Source: Hydrogenophaga pseudoflava NBRC 102511
GTDB taxonomy: Bacteria > Pseudomonadota > Gammaproteobacteria > Burkholderiales > Burkholderiaceae_C
Reading direction: 5' to 3'
Length of the DNA stretch: 64,000 nucleotides
NCBI RefSeq assembly: GCF_001592285.1
Contig: NZ_BCWQ01000005.1
Span: 1-64,000, forward strand
Under the pieces are notes generated by a model, which worked only from the letters and a program-made list of their open reading frames with translations, was not told where the DNA came from and did not search any database. The position numbers and the translations under genes are program-made. Of the stretch, positions 17,866 through 28,009 are shown piece after piece (position 1 is the first letter of the stretch; each line of letters begins with the position of its first letter).

Positions 17866-18654
17866 ATGCGTTCGTTCGGGCGTTGGTTGTTGTGGATGCT
17901 GCTGGCGGGCGTGGCGCTGCAGCTGTTCTTCGTGCTGCGGATCGCGCTGATGCTGGTGGTCGATCCGCAAAGCACGGCCTTCATGCGCTCGGAAGCGTGG
18001 CGCGTGGCGACCGAGAGCCTGACCACCGCCGACAAGCAATGGCGCTGGTCCTCGCAGTGGGTCGACTACGACAACATCAGTCCGAACCTCAAGCGCGCGG
18101 TCATGGCCTCCGAAGACGCTGGCTTTGCCGAGCACGGCGGCGTGGACTGGGAGGCCATCGAGGCCGCCTGGGCCAAGAACGAACGCCGGCAGGAGCTGAT
18201 CGAGAAGCGCCAAGAGCAAATCGAGAAGAAGCTGGCGAAGAAACCCGAGGCCGCGGAGGCCGCGCTCAGGGCCATCAAGCCGGCCAAGATCCTCGGCGGA
18301 TCGACCATCACACAGCAACTGGCCAAGAACCTGCTGCTCTCGGGCGAGCGCAACCTGCTGCGCAAGGGCCAGGAGCTGGTGCTGACCCTGACGCTGGAAG
18401 CCTTGCTGTCCAAGCGCCGCATTCTGGAGATCTACCTCAACAGCGTCGAATGGGGTGAAGGGGTGTTCGGGGCCGAGGCGGCCGCCCAGCGGTACTTCAA
18501 GAAACCGGCCAGCAAGCTCAGTGCCTATGAGGCCGCCCGGCTGGCGGTGATGCTGCCCAGCCCCAAGTTCTTTGAAACCCGCCCGGGCTCGGCCTACCTG
18601 TCCCGGCGCACGGCCACCATCGTCGCGCGCATGGGTGATGTGAGTCCACCATGA
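17866..18654 (+). CDS. mtgA: Monofunctional peptidoglycan glycosyltransferase
   Basis: MtgA polymerises lipid II into glycan strands without a transpeptidase domain. The 262-residue protein has an N-terminal membrane segment (WLLWMLLAGVALQLFFVLRIAL) and a GT51 domain with the catalytic glutamate region ASEDAGFAEHGGVDWEAIE, the signature GGSTITQQLAKNLLLSGERN, and RRILEIYLNSVEWGEGVFG. A charged insertion (KNERRQELIEKRQEQIEKK) separates the first two motifs and is longer than in E. coli. The ATG at 17866 is favoured over the adjacent GTG because of the GGGAG five bases upstream. The stop overlaps the acyltransferase start (ATGA). aroE, often adjacent to mtgA, is not here. Confidence 0.95.
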   Translation: MRSFGRWLLWMLLAGVALQLFFVLRIALMLVVDPQSTAFMRSEAWRVATESLTTADKQWRWSSQWVDYDNISPNLKRAVMASEDAGFAEHGGVDWEAIEAAWAKNERRQELIEKRQEQIEKKLAKKPEAAEAALRAIKPAKILGGSTITQQLAKNLLLSGERNLLRKGQELVLTLTLEALLSKRRILEIYLNSVEWGEGVFGAEAAAQRYFKKPASKLSAYEAARLAVMLPSPKFFETRPGSAYLSRRTATIVARMGDVSPP

Positions 18655-19268
18655 ACTGGCGCGCCCAGGCCATGGGCATGTTCCTGCTCGGGCTGGTGCG
18701 CGCGCTCACCGGCGCCCAGGCGCGCTGGCACGGCTGCCCCCCCAAGGCCGAACAGCGCATCTACTTTGCCAACCACCAGAGCCACGCCGACCTGGTGCTG
18801 ATCTGGGCCGCCCTGCCGACCGAGCTGCGCAGCATCACCCGGCCCATCGCGGCCCGGGACTACTGGACCGCCTCCACCTTCAAGCGCTGGATCACCACCG
18901 CGGTGTTCAACGCCGTCTATGTCGAGCGCGAGCGCAAGGGCGACGAGGACCCGCTGCAGCCGCTGATCGACGCACTGGACAGCGGCGACTCGCTGATCAT
19001 CTTCCCCGAGGGCACGCGCGGCCACGGCGAAGAACCGCAGCCCTTCAAGTCCGGGCTGTACAACCTGGCCAGACGCTTTCCGGACGTGGTGCTGGTGCCC
19101 GCCTGGATCCACAACGTGCAGCGCGTGATTCCCAAAGGCGAGGTGATCCCGGTGCCGGTGCTGTGCTCGGTCACCTTCGGCGAGCCCCTGAAGCTGGGCG
19201 CCTACGAGGACCGGGCCGATTTCCTGCGGCGCGCCCGGGACGCCGTGATCACCCTGCGAGACGTGTAG
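18651..19268 (+). CDS. PlsC-like 1-acylglycerol-phosphate acyltransferase
   Basis: A 205-residue acyltransferase of the PlsC/LPLAT family. The catalytic HX4D motif is NHQSHAD and the glycerol-phosphate-binding motif is FPEGTRG. It probably acylates a lysophospholipid or related acceptor at the inner membrane. It is short for a housekeeping PlsC, overlaps mtgA by 4 bases, and lies 7 bases before a CdsA-like gene, so the two likely form a lipid-modifying pair. Confidence 0.87.
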   Translation: MNWRAQAMGMFLLGLVRALTGAQARWHGCPPKAEQRIYFANHQSHADLVLIWAALPTELRSITRPIAARDYWTASTFKRWITTAVFNAVYVERERKGDEDPLQPLIDALDSGDSLIIFPEGTRGHGEEPQPFKSGLYNLARRFPDVVLVPAWIHNVQRVIPKGEVIPVPVLCSVTFGEPLKLGAYEDRADFLRRARDAVITLRDV

Positions 19269-19275
19269 GCCCCGC

Positions 19276-20262
19276 ATGACCTCCTTCCTCCGCAGCCTCA
19301 GCGCCGAACAGCAGGTCAGCCTGCTGTTCGTGGTCTTGTTCGGGCTGCTCACCCTGGCCAGTGGCGCGGCCGTGCTGCTGTCGCTGCGCGAGCGGCGGCA
19401 GTCCGAGGTGGACGAGCGCCTGCACCACCGGCTGCAGGACTACACCACCCTGCTGCGCAACTCCTGGCTGATGACCCTGGTGTTCTGGCTCGCCTGGGCG
19501 GCGGGTGAGCATGTTGCCATCGTGCTGTTCGGCATCGTCTCGTTCTTCACGCTGCGCGAGTTCATCAGCCTCTCGCCAACCCGACGCGGCGACCACCGCA
19601 GCCTGGTGCTGGCCTTCTTCATCGTGCTGCCGCTGCAGTACGCACTGGTCTGGCACCGCGAGTTCAACCTGTTCACCGTGTTCATCCCGGTCTACGTGTT
19701 CCTCGCCATCCCGGTGGTGAGCGCCCTGGGGAACGACCCGCAGCGCTTCCTGGAGCGCAACGCCAAGCTGCAGTGGGGCATCATGGTCTGCGTCTACGGC
19801 ATGAGTCACGTGCCCGCCCTGTTGCTGCTGCAGTTCCGCGGCTTCGAGGGCCGGATGGCCTTTCTGCTGGTCTTCCTGGTGCTGGTGGTGCAGACCTGCA
19901 TGCTGGTGCAGCACCTGGTGGCGCGCCGGCTGGACCGGCCGGTGGCCCCGGCCATCAGCGAGAGCTTCCAGTGGCGCAGTTGGGCCGCCGGTCTGGTGGC
20001 CGGAGGTCTGCTGGGCGCCGCGCTCGCCGGCCTGACGCCATTCAAACCCGGACGGGCGCTGGCCATGGCGCTGATCGCCTGCGCGGCCGGCTCGCTCGGT
20101 CACCTGGTCATGAAGGCCATCAAGCGCGACCGCGGCGTGACCCACTGGGGTGCCGCCGGCCGCTCGGTCACCGGCGCCAGTGGTGTGCTCGACCGGGTCG
20201 ATGCCCTGTGCTTCGCCGCGCCAGTGTTCTTTCACTCGGTCCGCTGGACATTCGACCTCTGA
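19276..20262 (+). CDS. CdsA-like phosphatidate cytidylyltransferase homologue
   Basis: A 328-residue polytopic membrane protein (about eight hydrophobic segments) of the CdsA family, which makes CDP-diacylglycerol from CTP and phosphatidate. The C-terminal family signature is recognisable ([13 protein letters not shown] then [17 protein letters not shown]) but modified: the usual Lys-Asp after the KR motif reads Thr-His, the GHGG before LDRVD reads TGAS, and the Gly-Asp before the signature reads Gly-Ser. It may be a paralogue with a different or lost activity, analogous to E. coli YnbB. It is coupled to the upstream PlsC-like gene. Confidence 0.82.
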   Translation: MTSFLRSLSAEQQVSLLFVVLFGLLTLASGAAVLLSLRERRQSEVDERLHHRLQDYTTLLRNSWLMTLVFWLAWAAGEHVAIVLFGIVSFFTLREFISLSPTRRGDHRSLVLAFFIVLPLQYALVWHREFNLFTVFIPVYVFLAIPVVSALGNDPQRFLERNAKLQWGIMVCVYGMSHVPALLLLQFRGFEGRMAFLLVFLVLVVQTCMLVQHLVARRLDRPVAPAISESFQWRSWAAGLVAGGLLGAALAGLTPFKPGRALAMALIACAAGSLGHLVMKAIKRDRGVTHWGAAGRSVTGASGVLDRVDALCFAAPVFFHSVRWTFDL

Positions 20263-20272
20263 ACCGCCCGCC

Positions 20273-20821
20273 ATGCGCATCCTCGGCATCGACCCCGGCC
20301 TGCAATGCACCGGCTTCGGCGTGGTTGACGCAGAGGGTTCTGCGCTGCACTACGTCGCCAGCGGCACCATCCAGACCAGTCCCAAAGACGGCGCCCTGCT
20401 GCCCGAGCGGCTGAAGATCCTGTTCGATGGCATAGGCGAGGTGGTGCAGCGCTACCAGCCCGGCGTGGCGGCTTGCGAGATCGTGTTCGTCAACGTCAAC
20501 CCCCAGGCCACGCTGCTGCTGGGCCAGGCGCGAGGCTGCTGCCTCACGGCGCTGGTGGCCAACGGCCTGCCGGTGGCCGAATACACCGCGCTGCAGCTGA
20601 AGAAGGCCGTGGTCGGCTACGGGCGGGCGGACAAGGCGCAGATGCAGGAGATGGTCAAGCGCCTGCTGCAGCTGCCGGGCCTGCCCGGCAAGGACGCCGC
20701 CGACGCGCTCGGGCTGTGCATCACCCACGCACAGGTGGCGCGTAGCGTGGCGGCGATCAACAAGGTGGCCCCGACCCGGGCGCGCACCCACGCGGCCTAC
20801 AAGGGTGGGCGGAGCTATTGA
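20273..20821 (+). CDS. ruvC: Holliday-junction resolvase RuvC
   Basis: RuvC cuts Holliday junctions made during recombination, working with RuvAB. The 182-residue protein has the RNase-H fold acid residues in [16 protein letters not shown] (Asp7), [14 protein letters not shown] (Glu in CEIVF) and [14 protein letters not shown] (two Asp). A longer reading frame extends upstream into cdsA, but the ATG at 20273 places IDPG at the normal distance. ruvA and ruvB are not in the window. A three-hairpin intergenic repeat starts within 3 bases of its stop. Confidence 0.97.
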   Translation: MRILGIDPGLQCTGFGVVDAEGSALHYVASGTIQTSPKDGALLPERLKILFDGIGEVVQRYQPGVAACEIVFVNVNPQATLLLGQARGCCLTALVANGLPVAEYTALQLKKAVVGYGRADKAQMQEMVKRLLQLPGLPGKDAADALGLCITHAQVARSVAAINKVAPTRARTHAAYKGGRSY

Positions 20822-20823
20822 CC

Positions 20824-20895
20824 CCCCCGCGCCGCCTGCGGCGTCACCCCCCAGGGGGCGATGCCTGTGGCCCGGCGAAGCCGGTTCCACGGCAT
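20824..20895 (+). repeat. Intergenic three-hairpin repeat, copy A
   Basis: Immediately after the ruvC stop this element reads as three short hairpins: CGCCGC-CT-GCGGCG, a CCCCC/GGGGG pair, and CCGGC-GAA-GCCGG, followed by GGTTCC. It is the same sequence family as copies at 22149-22224 and 41995-42070, in the same orientation relative to the preceding gene. It may act as a transcript 3' end. Confidence 0.8.
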
Positions 20896-20938
20896 CACTG
20901 GATGGGGTTCACCCTCGCCGGATCAATGCGTGGCGCAG

Positions 20939-21115
20939 CTACAGGATGCGCTCAAGGAACAGGATGCCGAAGAAGCCGAGCGCCGCGACCAGCGCCACTC
21001 TGAGCACCATCCAGCCCCAGCGCAGGTAACGGGGATTGCTGGTGAAGGCGTAGGCGGCGAAACACACGCCGGACCCGATCAGCAGCAGGACCAGGACGAA
21101 GCGCAGCAACAGCAT
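20939..21115 (-). CDS. Small membrane protein, unknown function
   Basis: A 58-codon open frame on the minus strand starting MLLLRFVLVLLLIGSG and ending GFFGILFLERIL. It encodes two predicted membrane segments separated by a short TSNPRYLRWGW connector. It begins 22 bases after the lpxC stop and lies between lpxC and the intergenic repeat that follows ruvC. Codon use matches the neighbours and hydrophobic-loop-hydrophobic architecture supports a real gene. Function unknown. Confidence 0.65.
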   Translation of the reverse strand: MLLLRFVLVLLLIGSGVCFAAYAFTSNPRYLRWGWMVLRVALVAALGFFGILFLERIL

Positions 21116-21137
21116 GGCCGGTCGCTGGGGGGGCCGG

Positions 21138-22061
21138 TCACCAGGCCGGTGCGAGCTGGGCGAAGCCCAGCGGCGCTTCGCGCTCGTGCTCGAAGCTCAC
21201 GATCTCGTAGGCGTCGGGCTGGGCCAGCAGCGCTCGCAGCAGCTGGTTGTTCATTGCATGACCGCTGCGGAAAGCGCTGTAGGCCGCCAGCAGCGGCTTG
21301 CCCACGATGTACAGGTCGCCAATGGCGTCGAGGATCTTGTGCTTGACGAACTCGTCCGAGTAACGCAGCCCGTCGGCGTTGAGCACCTTCACATCGTCCA
21401 TCACGATGGCGTTGTCCAGACCACCGCCCAGACCCAGGCCGCGCGATCGCATCATCTCCACGTCTCGCGTGAAGCCGAAGGTGCGGGCGCGGGCAATCTC
21501 GCGCGCATAGCGGCCACTGCCCATGTCGAACTCGACGCGCTGGCCGGTGGCGTTCACCGCCGGATGGTCGAACTCGATCTCGAACGCGAGCTTGTAGCCG
21601 TGGAACGGGTCCAGCCGCGCCCACTTCAGGTTGCGCCCCTCACCTTCGCGCACCTCGACCGGCTTCTTCACACGGATGAAGCGCTTGGCCTTGTTCTGCA
21701 ACGCGATGCCAGCGCTCTGCAGCAGGTAGACAAAGGACGCCGACGATCCGTCGAGGATGGGCACCTCTTCGGCCGTGATGTCGATGTAGAGGTTGTCCAG
21801 CCCGAGCCCGGCGCAGGCGCTCATCAGGTGCTCGATGGTGTTGACCTTGACGCTACCGTTGGAGATGGTCGAGGCCAGCCGGGTGTCGGTCACCGATTCG
21901 GCGGTGACCGGGATGTCCACCGGTTCGGGCAGGTCGACACGGCGGAACACGATGCCGGTGTCCGGCGCCGCCGGCCGAAGCGTCAGCTCCACCCGCTGTC
22001 CGCCGTGCAGGCCGACGCCGACCGCCTTGGTCAGAGATTTGAGGGTGCGTTGAGCGAGCAT
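21138..22061 (-). CDS. lpxC: UDP-3-O-acyl-GlcNAc deacetylase
   Basis: LpxC is the zinc deacetylase that commits UDP-3-O-acyl-GlcNAc to lipid A synthesis. The 307-residue length is typical. Zinc and catalytic motifs are visible: [16 protein letters not shown], the [11 protein letters not shown] segment (zinc His and Asp), and [10 protein letters not shown] with the catalytic histidine. It follows ftsZ in the conventional betaproteobacterial order but is separated from it by 164 bases containing copy B of the intergenic repeat, so it may be transcribed independently. Confidence 0.97.
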   Translation of the reverse strand: MLAQRTLKSLTKAVGVGLHGGQRVELTLRPAAPDTGIVFRRVDLPEPVDIPVTAESVTDTRLASTISNGSVKVNTIEHLMSACAGLGLDNLYIDITAEEVPILDGSSASFVYLLQSAGIALQNKAKRFIRVKKPVEVREGEGRNLKWARLDPFHGYKLAFEIEFDHPAVNATGQRVEFDMGSGRYAREIARARTFGFTRDVEMMRSRGLGLGGGLDNAIVMDDVKVLNADGLRYSDEFVKHKILDAIGDLYIVGKPLLAAYSAFRSGHAMNNQLLRALLAQPDAYEIVSFEHEREAPLGFAQLAPAW

Positions 22062-22148
22062 CCGTCGATTTTAGGTTGGCAAACGTCTTCGCATCGAGCA
22101 GAAAAACTATCCCCGCGATATGCGAGAGCGCCCTTCCCCTCAAGCAAA

Positions 22149-22224
22149 CACCGCGGAACCGGCTTCGCCGGGCCGCAGGTGTTGCACCCTTGGGGGGTGA
22201 CGCCGCAGGCGGCGCGGGGGGATC
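22149..22224 (-). repeat. Intergenic three-hairpin repeat, copy B
   Basis: Read on the minus strand this begins directly after the ftsZ stop (22226) with CCCCCCGCGCCGCCTGCGGC and ends with GAAGCCGGTTCCGCGG, near-identical to copy A except for the middle hairpin. The three hairpins are preserved. It sits between ftsZ and lpxC and could terminate or stabilise the end of the dcw transcript. Confidence 0.82.
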
Positions 22225-22225
22225 C

Positions 22226-23434
22226 TCAATCGGCTTGCTTGCGAAGGAACGCGGGGATCTCGAAGTCGTCCATGCCGCCCGAGGCCAGCGCATCGACCTT
22301 GGCCGCCGCCTGGGTGCGGTTGGTGCGCCACACGCTCGGCACGGCCATGGTCTCGTAGTTGGGCTGCGCAGCCCCGGTGCCGGCCACCGCGGCATTGACC
22401 GTGGGCACGGTGAACGGGGTGTTGTCGGTGCCCGTGCGCAGCACCTGCAGGGGCGGCGCGGTGCGGCGGGCGCCGACGCGGCTCAGGCCCGTGGCCACCA
22501 CGGTCACGCGCATCTCGTCGCCCAGGCTTTCGTCGTAGGCGGCGCCGTAGATCACGTGCGCATCCGGTGCGGCGTAGGCCTTGATGGCGTTCATCGCTTC
22601 CTTCGACTCCTTGAGCTTCAGGCTGTCCTTCGATGCCGTCACCAGCACCAGCACGCCCTTGGCGCCGGACAGATCCACACCATCCAGCAGCGGGCAGGCC
22701 ACGGCCTGCTCGGCAGCGATGCGGGCGCGGTCCGGGCCGCTGGCGGTGGCCGTGCCCATCATGGCCTTGCCGGGCTCACCCATCACGGTGCGCACGTCTT
22801 CGAAGTCGACGTTCACGTTGCCGTACTCGTTGATGATCTCGGCGATGCCGCCGACCGCATTCTTGAGCACGTCGTTCGCATGCGCGAAGGCCTCGTTCTG
22901 CGTGACTTCGTCGCCCAGCACCTCCAGCAGCTTGTCGTTGAGCACCACGATCAGCGAGTCCACATTGGCTTCCAGCTCAGCCAGGCCGGCGTCGGCGTTC
23001 TGCATGCGCTTGCCGCCTTCGAAGTCGAAGGGCTTGGTCACCACGCCCACGGTCAGGATGCCCATCTCCTTGGCCACGCGGGCGATGACCGGCGCGGCGC
23101 CGGTGCCGGTGCCGCCGCCCATGCCGGCGGTGATGAACAGCATGTGCGCGCCATTGATGGCGGTGCGGATCTCGTCGACCGCCATTTCGGCAGCCTCGCG
23201 CCCCTTTTCGGGCTTGCTGCCGGCGCCCAGGCCGGTGCCACCGAGCTGGATGGTGCGGTTGGCCAGACTGCGCGTGAGCGCCTGTGCATCGGTGTTGGCG
23301 CAGATGAACTCCACGCCCTGGACGTTGCGGTCGATCATGTGGTCCACCGCGTTGCCGCCACCGCCTCCGACGCCGATGACCTTGATCTGGGTACCCATGT
23401 TGAACTCTTCCACTTCGATCATTTCGATGCTCAT
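22226..23434 (-). CDS. ftsZ: Cell-division GTPase FtsZ
   Basis: FtsZ is the tubulin-like GTPase that forms the Z ring. The 402-residue protein has the nucleotide-binding VIGVGGGGGNAVDHMI, the tubulin signature GGGTGTGAAP, the T7 loop ending in NVDFEDVRTVM, a variable linker and the conserved C-terminal peptide DDFEIPAFLRKQ that binds FtsA and ZipA-like partners. The ATG at 23434 has a strong Shine-Dalgarno (CAGGAGAGTGACATG). The 158 bases to ftsA contain a TACAAT hexamer on the minus strand (23489-23484), a candidate -10 for an ftsZ-specific promoter. Confidence 0.98.
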   Translation of the reverse strand: MSIEMIEVEEFNMGTQIKVIGVGGGGGNAVDHMIDRNVQGVEFICANTDAQALTRSLANRTIQLGGTGLGAGSKPEKGREAAEMAVDEIRTAINGAHMLFITAGMGGGTGTGAAPVIARVAKEMGILTVGVVTKPFDFEGGKRMQNADAGLAELEANVDSLIVVLNDKLLEVLGDEVTQNEAFAHANDVLKNAVGGIAEIINEYGNVNVDFEDVRTVMGEPGKAMMGTATASGPDRARIAAEQAVACPLLDGVDLSGAKGVLVLVTASKDSLKLKESKEAMNAIKAYAAPDAHVIYGAAYDESLGDEMRVTVVATGLSRVGARRTAPPLQVLRTGTDNTPFTVPTVNAAVAGTGAAQPNYETMAVPSVWRTNRTQAAAKVDALASGGMDDFEIPAFLRKQAD

Positions 23435-23592
23435 GTCACTCTCCTGTGTGGCCCTTTTCCGCTGGGGTCCGGGCATGGTTTCGATTGTATTGACGGGGGT
23501 TTTGAAAGCTGTCGAGGAGAACCCTCAGCCAGGCGGTCCGGTGCATTCGCGGCAGCGGTCGAGACGGCGGGCTCCGGTGTTGATCGTGTTCA

Positions 23593-24822
23593 TCAGAAGG
23601 TCCCCACAAACCAGTTCTTCACGCGGTCCAGCGCGCTCTGCATCGAGCCCGCCTTCTGCGCCACCTTGTGACCTCGCACGCGGGCCAGCCGCGCCTCTTC
23701 AAGCAGTCCCATGACGGTGGCGGCCCGCGGCTGCGCCACCATGTCAGACAGGGCACTGGTGTACTGGGGCACGCCGCGGCGCACCGGCTTGAGGAAGATG
23801 TCCTCACCGAGTTCGACCATGCCCTGCATCACCGCGCTGCCGCCGGTGAGCACGATGCCCGAGGACAGCACCTCCTCGAAGCCCGAGTCGCGCACCACCT
23901 GCTGCACGAGGGCGAAGATCTCCTCGACGCGCGGCTCGATCACGCCGGCCAGGGCCTGGCGGCTGAGCATGCGCGGGCCGCGGTCGCCCAGACCGGGCAC
24001 CTCGACCTGGGTGTCCGGGTCGGCCAGCAGCTGCTTGGCGCAGCCGCTCTCGACCTTGATGTCCTCGGCGTCCTTGGTCGGCGTGCGCAACGCCATGGCG
24101 ATGTCGCTGGTGATGAGGTCGCCCGCGATCGGGATCACCGCCGTGTGGCGGATCGCGCCGCCGGCGAAGATCGCCACATCCGTCGTGCCGGCGCCGATGT
24201 CCACCAGGGCCACGCCCAGGTCCTTCTCGTCCTCGGTCAGCACGGCCTGGCTCGACGCCAGCGGGTTGAGCATGAGCTGGTCGACCTCCAGGCCGCAGCG
24301 GCGCACGCACTTGATGATGTTCTCGGCCGCGCTCTGTGCGCCGGTGACGATGTGCACCTTGGCCTCCAGGCGGATGCCGCTCATGCCGATCGGCTCCTTC
24401 ACTTCCTGGCCGTCGATCACGAACTCCTGCGGCTCCACCAGCAGCAGGCGCTGGTCGGTCGAGATGTTGATCGCCTTGGCGGTCTCGATCACGCGCGCCA
24501 CGTCGGCGGTGGTCACCTCGCGGTCCTTGATGGCCACCATGCCGCTGCTGTTGATGCCGCGGATGTGGCTGCCGGTGATACCGGTGTAGACGCGGGCAAT
24601 GCGGCAGTCGGCCATCAGCTCGGCCTCTTTCAGCGCCTGCTGGATGCTCTGCACGGTGGCGTCGATGTTGACCACCACGCCGCGCTTGAGGCCGTGGCTG
24701 GCGGACACCCCCAGTCCGGCCAGCTTGAGCTCGCCGTTGGCCTGGACTTCGGCCACCACCACCATGATCTTGGCGGTGCCAATGTCCAGTCCCACCACCA
24801 AATCCTTGTATTCCTTGGCCAT
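23593..24822 (-). CDS. ftsA: Cell-division actin-like protein FtsA
   Basis: FtsA is the actin-fold ATPase that anchors FtsZ to the membrane and recruits later divisome proteins. It is 409 residues. Visible are the phosphate-1 loop VGLDIGTAKIMVVVAE, a 1C subdomain, the phosphate-2 region ALVDIGAGTTDVAIF, the adenosine motif GIVLTGGSAVMQGM, and a C-terminal amphipathic membrane-targeting end (RVKNWFVGTF). It lies 13 bases after ftsQ. Confidence 0.98.
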   Translation of the reverse strand: MAKEYKDLVVGLDIGTAKIMVVVAEVQANGELKLAGLGVSASHGLKRGVVVNIDATVQSIQQALKEAELMADCRIARVYTGITGSHIRGINSSGMVAIKDREVTTADVARVIETAKAINISTDQRLLLVEPQEFVIDGQEVKEPIGMSGIRLEAKVHIVTGAQSAAENIIKCVRRCGLEVDQLMLNPLASSQAVLTEDEKDLGVALVDIGAGTTDVAIFAGGAIRHTAVIPIAGDLITSDIAMALRTPTKDAEDIKVESGCAKQLLADPDTQVEVPGLGDRGPRMLSRQALAGVIEPRVEEIFALVQQVVRDSGFEEVLSSGIVLTGGSAVMQGMVELGEDIFLKPVRRGVPQYTSALSDMVAQPRAATVMGLLEEARLARVRGHKVAQKAGSMQSALDRVKNWFVGTF

Positions 24823-24835
24823 GATCGTTGTCTGT

Positions 24836-25627
24836 TCAGCGGTTTCGTGTTGGGGTCGCAGGGGTGTCTTCGGTCACGGTCGTCACGCCCTGCACGCGCA
24901 GGGCGTAGCCATTGGGGTAACGCAGGTCCACCGACTGCAGGGCTCCGGGATAGCGCTGCGCCAGCTGTCCCACCGTGGTGGTGAAGCGGCGCGTGCGCGC
25001 GAGCAGCTCGTCGCTGCTGCCCCGCCCCAGTTCCAGGCGGGTGCCGTTGTCCAGCTCGGCGCGCCAGCTGCCGCGCTCGTTGAGTTCCAGGCGGACCAGG
25101 GTCCGGTCCAGCCGGGCGACTTCTTCGGACAGGCTCTGGTACAGGGTCCACACCAGCGGCGCCTGCTCCGGCGGCCCGGCCAGTTCGGGCAGACCGTCGC
25201 CCTCGTCGGGGCTGGCCTCGAACACCTCACCCAGGCGGCTGACCAGCTGGCCCGAGCCGGACTGGCCCCACCAGGCCACGGCCTCGTGCTCTTCCAGCGT
25301 GACCCGCAAGCGGTTGGGAAACTCGCGCTGCACCCGGGCGTGGCGCACCCAGGGCACGGCCTCGAACATCCGGCGCACCTGCTGCAGGTCCAGGGTCAGG
25401 AAGCTGCCTTCCAGCTTGCGCAGCGGGGTCGCGAGCTGCGCCCGCAGACCGACGGCGTTCTGATGGCCCAGGTCGCCCTGCACGCTGATGCCCTTGAGGG
25501 TCCAGGCCGGGTGGCGCGCGATCCAGGTGCCGACCGCGCCCAGGCAGAGCAGGACAAAGACCACGACCAGGCCACGCGTGACCACGGTCATGAGTCGGAT
25601 GTCCAGGGGCAGGTCGGTGTGCTGCAT
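24836..25627 (-). CDS. ftsQ: Cell-division protein FtsQ
   Basis: A 263-residue bitopic membrane protein of the FtsQLB complex. It has a short cytoplasmic N-terminus, one membrane segment (VVTRGLVVVFVLLCLGAVGTWI), a POTRA domain starting LKGISVQGDLGHQN, and the FtsQ beta domain with RVTLEEHEAVAWW. It sits between ddl and ftsA in the standard dcw order; gap to ddl 10 bases. Confidence 0.95.
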   Translation of the reverse strand: MQHTDLPLDIRLMTVVTRGLVVVFVLLCLGAVGTWIARHPAWTLKGISVQGDLGHQNAVGLRAQLATPLRKLEGSFLTLDLQQVRRMFEAVPWVRHARVQREFPNRLRVTLEEHEAVAWWGQSGSGQLVSRLGEVFEASPDEGDGLPELAGPPEQAPLVWTLYQSLSEEVARLDRTLVRLELNERGSWRAELDNGTRLELGRGSSDELLARTRRFTTTVGQLAQRYPGALQSVDLRYPNGYALRVQGVTTVTEDTPATPTRNR

Positions 25628-25637
25628 GGTGCGTGCT

Positions 25638-26605
<968 letters not shown>

Positions 26606-26609
<4 letters not shown>

Positions 26610-28009
26610 ACCTTGTCCTTGCCGGCCAGGTCGACCACCTGCCCGGCCACCGCGCCGATCGAACCGGCGCCCATGCACAGCACCACGTCGCCGTCGCGCG
26701 CGTTGTCCAGCACCGCCTGCGGCATGTCGGCGATGTCGTCCACGAACACCGGCTCCACCTTGCCCGCCACGCGCAGCGCGCGCGCCAGCGAACGACCGTC
26801 GGCCGCCACGATGGGCGCCTCGCCTGCGGCGTAGACCTCGGCCAGCAGCACCGCATCGGCCTGGCCGATCACCTTCACGAAATCCTCGAAGCAGTCGCGG
26901 GTGCGGCTGTAGCGGTGCGGCTGGAAGGCCAGCACCAGGCGGCGGCCCGGAAAGGCGCCGCGCGCGGCCGCCAGCGTGGCCGCCATCTCCACCGGGTGGT
27001 GGCCATAGTCGTCCACCAGGGTGGCGGTGCCGCCCGCGGGCAGCGCGGCCTCGCCATAGCGCTGGAAGCGGCGACCCACGCCCTTGAACTCGGCCAGCGC
27101 CTGCTGAACCGCGGCGTCCGGCACGCCCAGTTCCTCGGCGATGCCGATGGCGGCCAGCGCGTTGAGCACGTTGTGCATGCCCGGCAGGTTCAGCACCACT
27201 GGCAGCGGCGGCTGGCCGTCGTCGCGCAGCACGTTGAAGTGCATCTGCCCACCGACCGCCTGCACGTCGACCGCGCGCAGCTGGGCATCTTCCGAGAAGC
27301 CGTAGCGTGTGATCGGCCGGGCGATGCGCGGCAGGATGTCTCGGATCGCCGGGTCGTCCACGCAGACCACGGCCGCACCGTAGAACGGCATCTTGTGCAG
27401 GAAGTCCACGAAGGCCGACTTGAGCTTGCCGAAGTCGTGCCCGTAGGTGTCCATGTGATCGGCGTCGATGTTGGTGACGACCGACAGCACCGGCAGCAGG
27501 TTCAGGAACGAGGCGTCCGACTCGTCGGCCTCGACCACGATGTACTCGCCCGAGCCCAGCTGCGCGTTGGCGCCGGCGCTGTTCAGGCGCCCGCCGATCA
27601 CGAAGGTCGGGTCCATGCCGGCGGCGGCCAGCACGCTGGCCACCAGGCTGGTGGTGGTGGTCTTGCCGTGCGTGCCGGCAATGGCCACGCCCTTCTTCAT
27701 GCGCATCAACTCGGCCAGCATCACCGCGCGCGGCACCACTGGAATGAGCTTTGCGTGCGCCGCGACCACCTCGGGGTTGTCGTCCCTGACCGCGGTGGAG
27801 GTGACGATGGCGTCGGCGCCTTCGATGAACCTCGCGTCGTGGCCCTTGTGCACCGTGGCGCCCAGCGAGACCAACCGCCGCGTGGCCGCGTTCTCGCCCA
27901 GGTCGGTGCCCGAGACCACGTAGCCCTGGTTGAGCAGCACCTCGGCGATGCCGCTCATGCCCGAGCCGCCGATGCCCACGAAATGGATGTGCCGGATCGC
28001 GTGCTTCAT
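26606..28009 (-). CDS. murC: UDP-N-acetylmuramate--L-alanine ligase
   Basis: MurC adds L-alanine to UDP-MurNAc, the first peptide step of the precursor. The 467-residue protein shows the UDP-binding [20 protein letters not shown] loop [17 protein letters not shown], the metal/ATP motif [10 protein letters not shown] and [14 protein letters not shown] in the C-terminal domain. Its ATG overlaps the murG stop by four bases, and its stop overlaps ddl. Confidence 0.98.
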
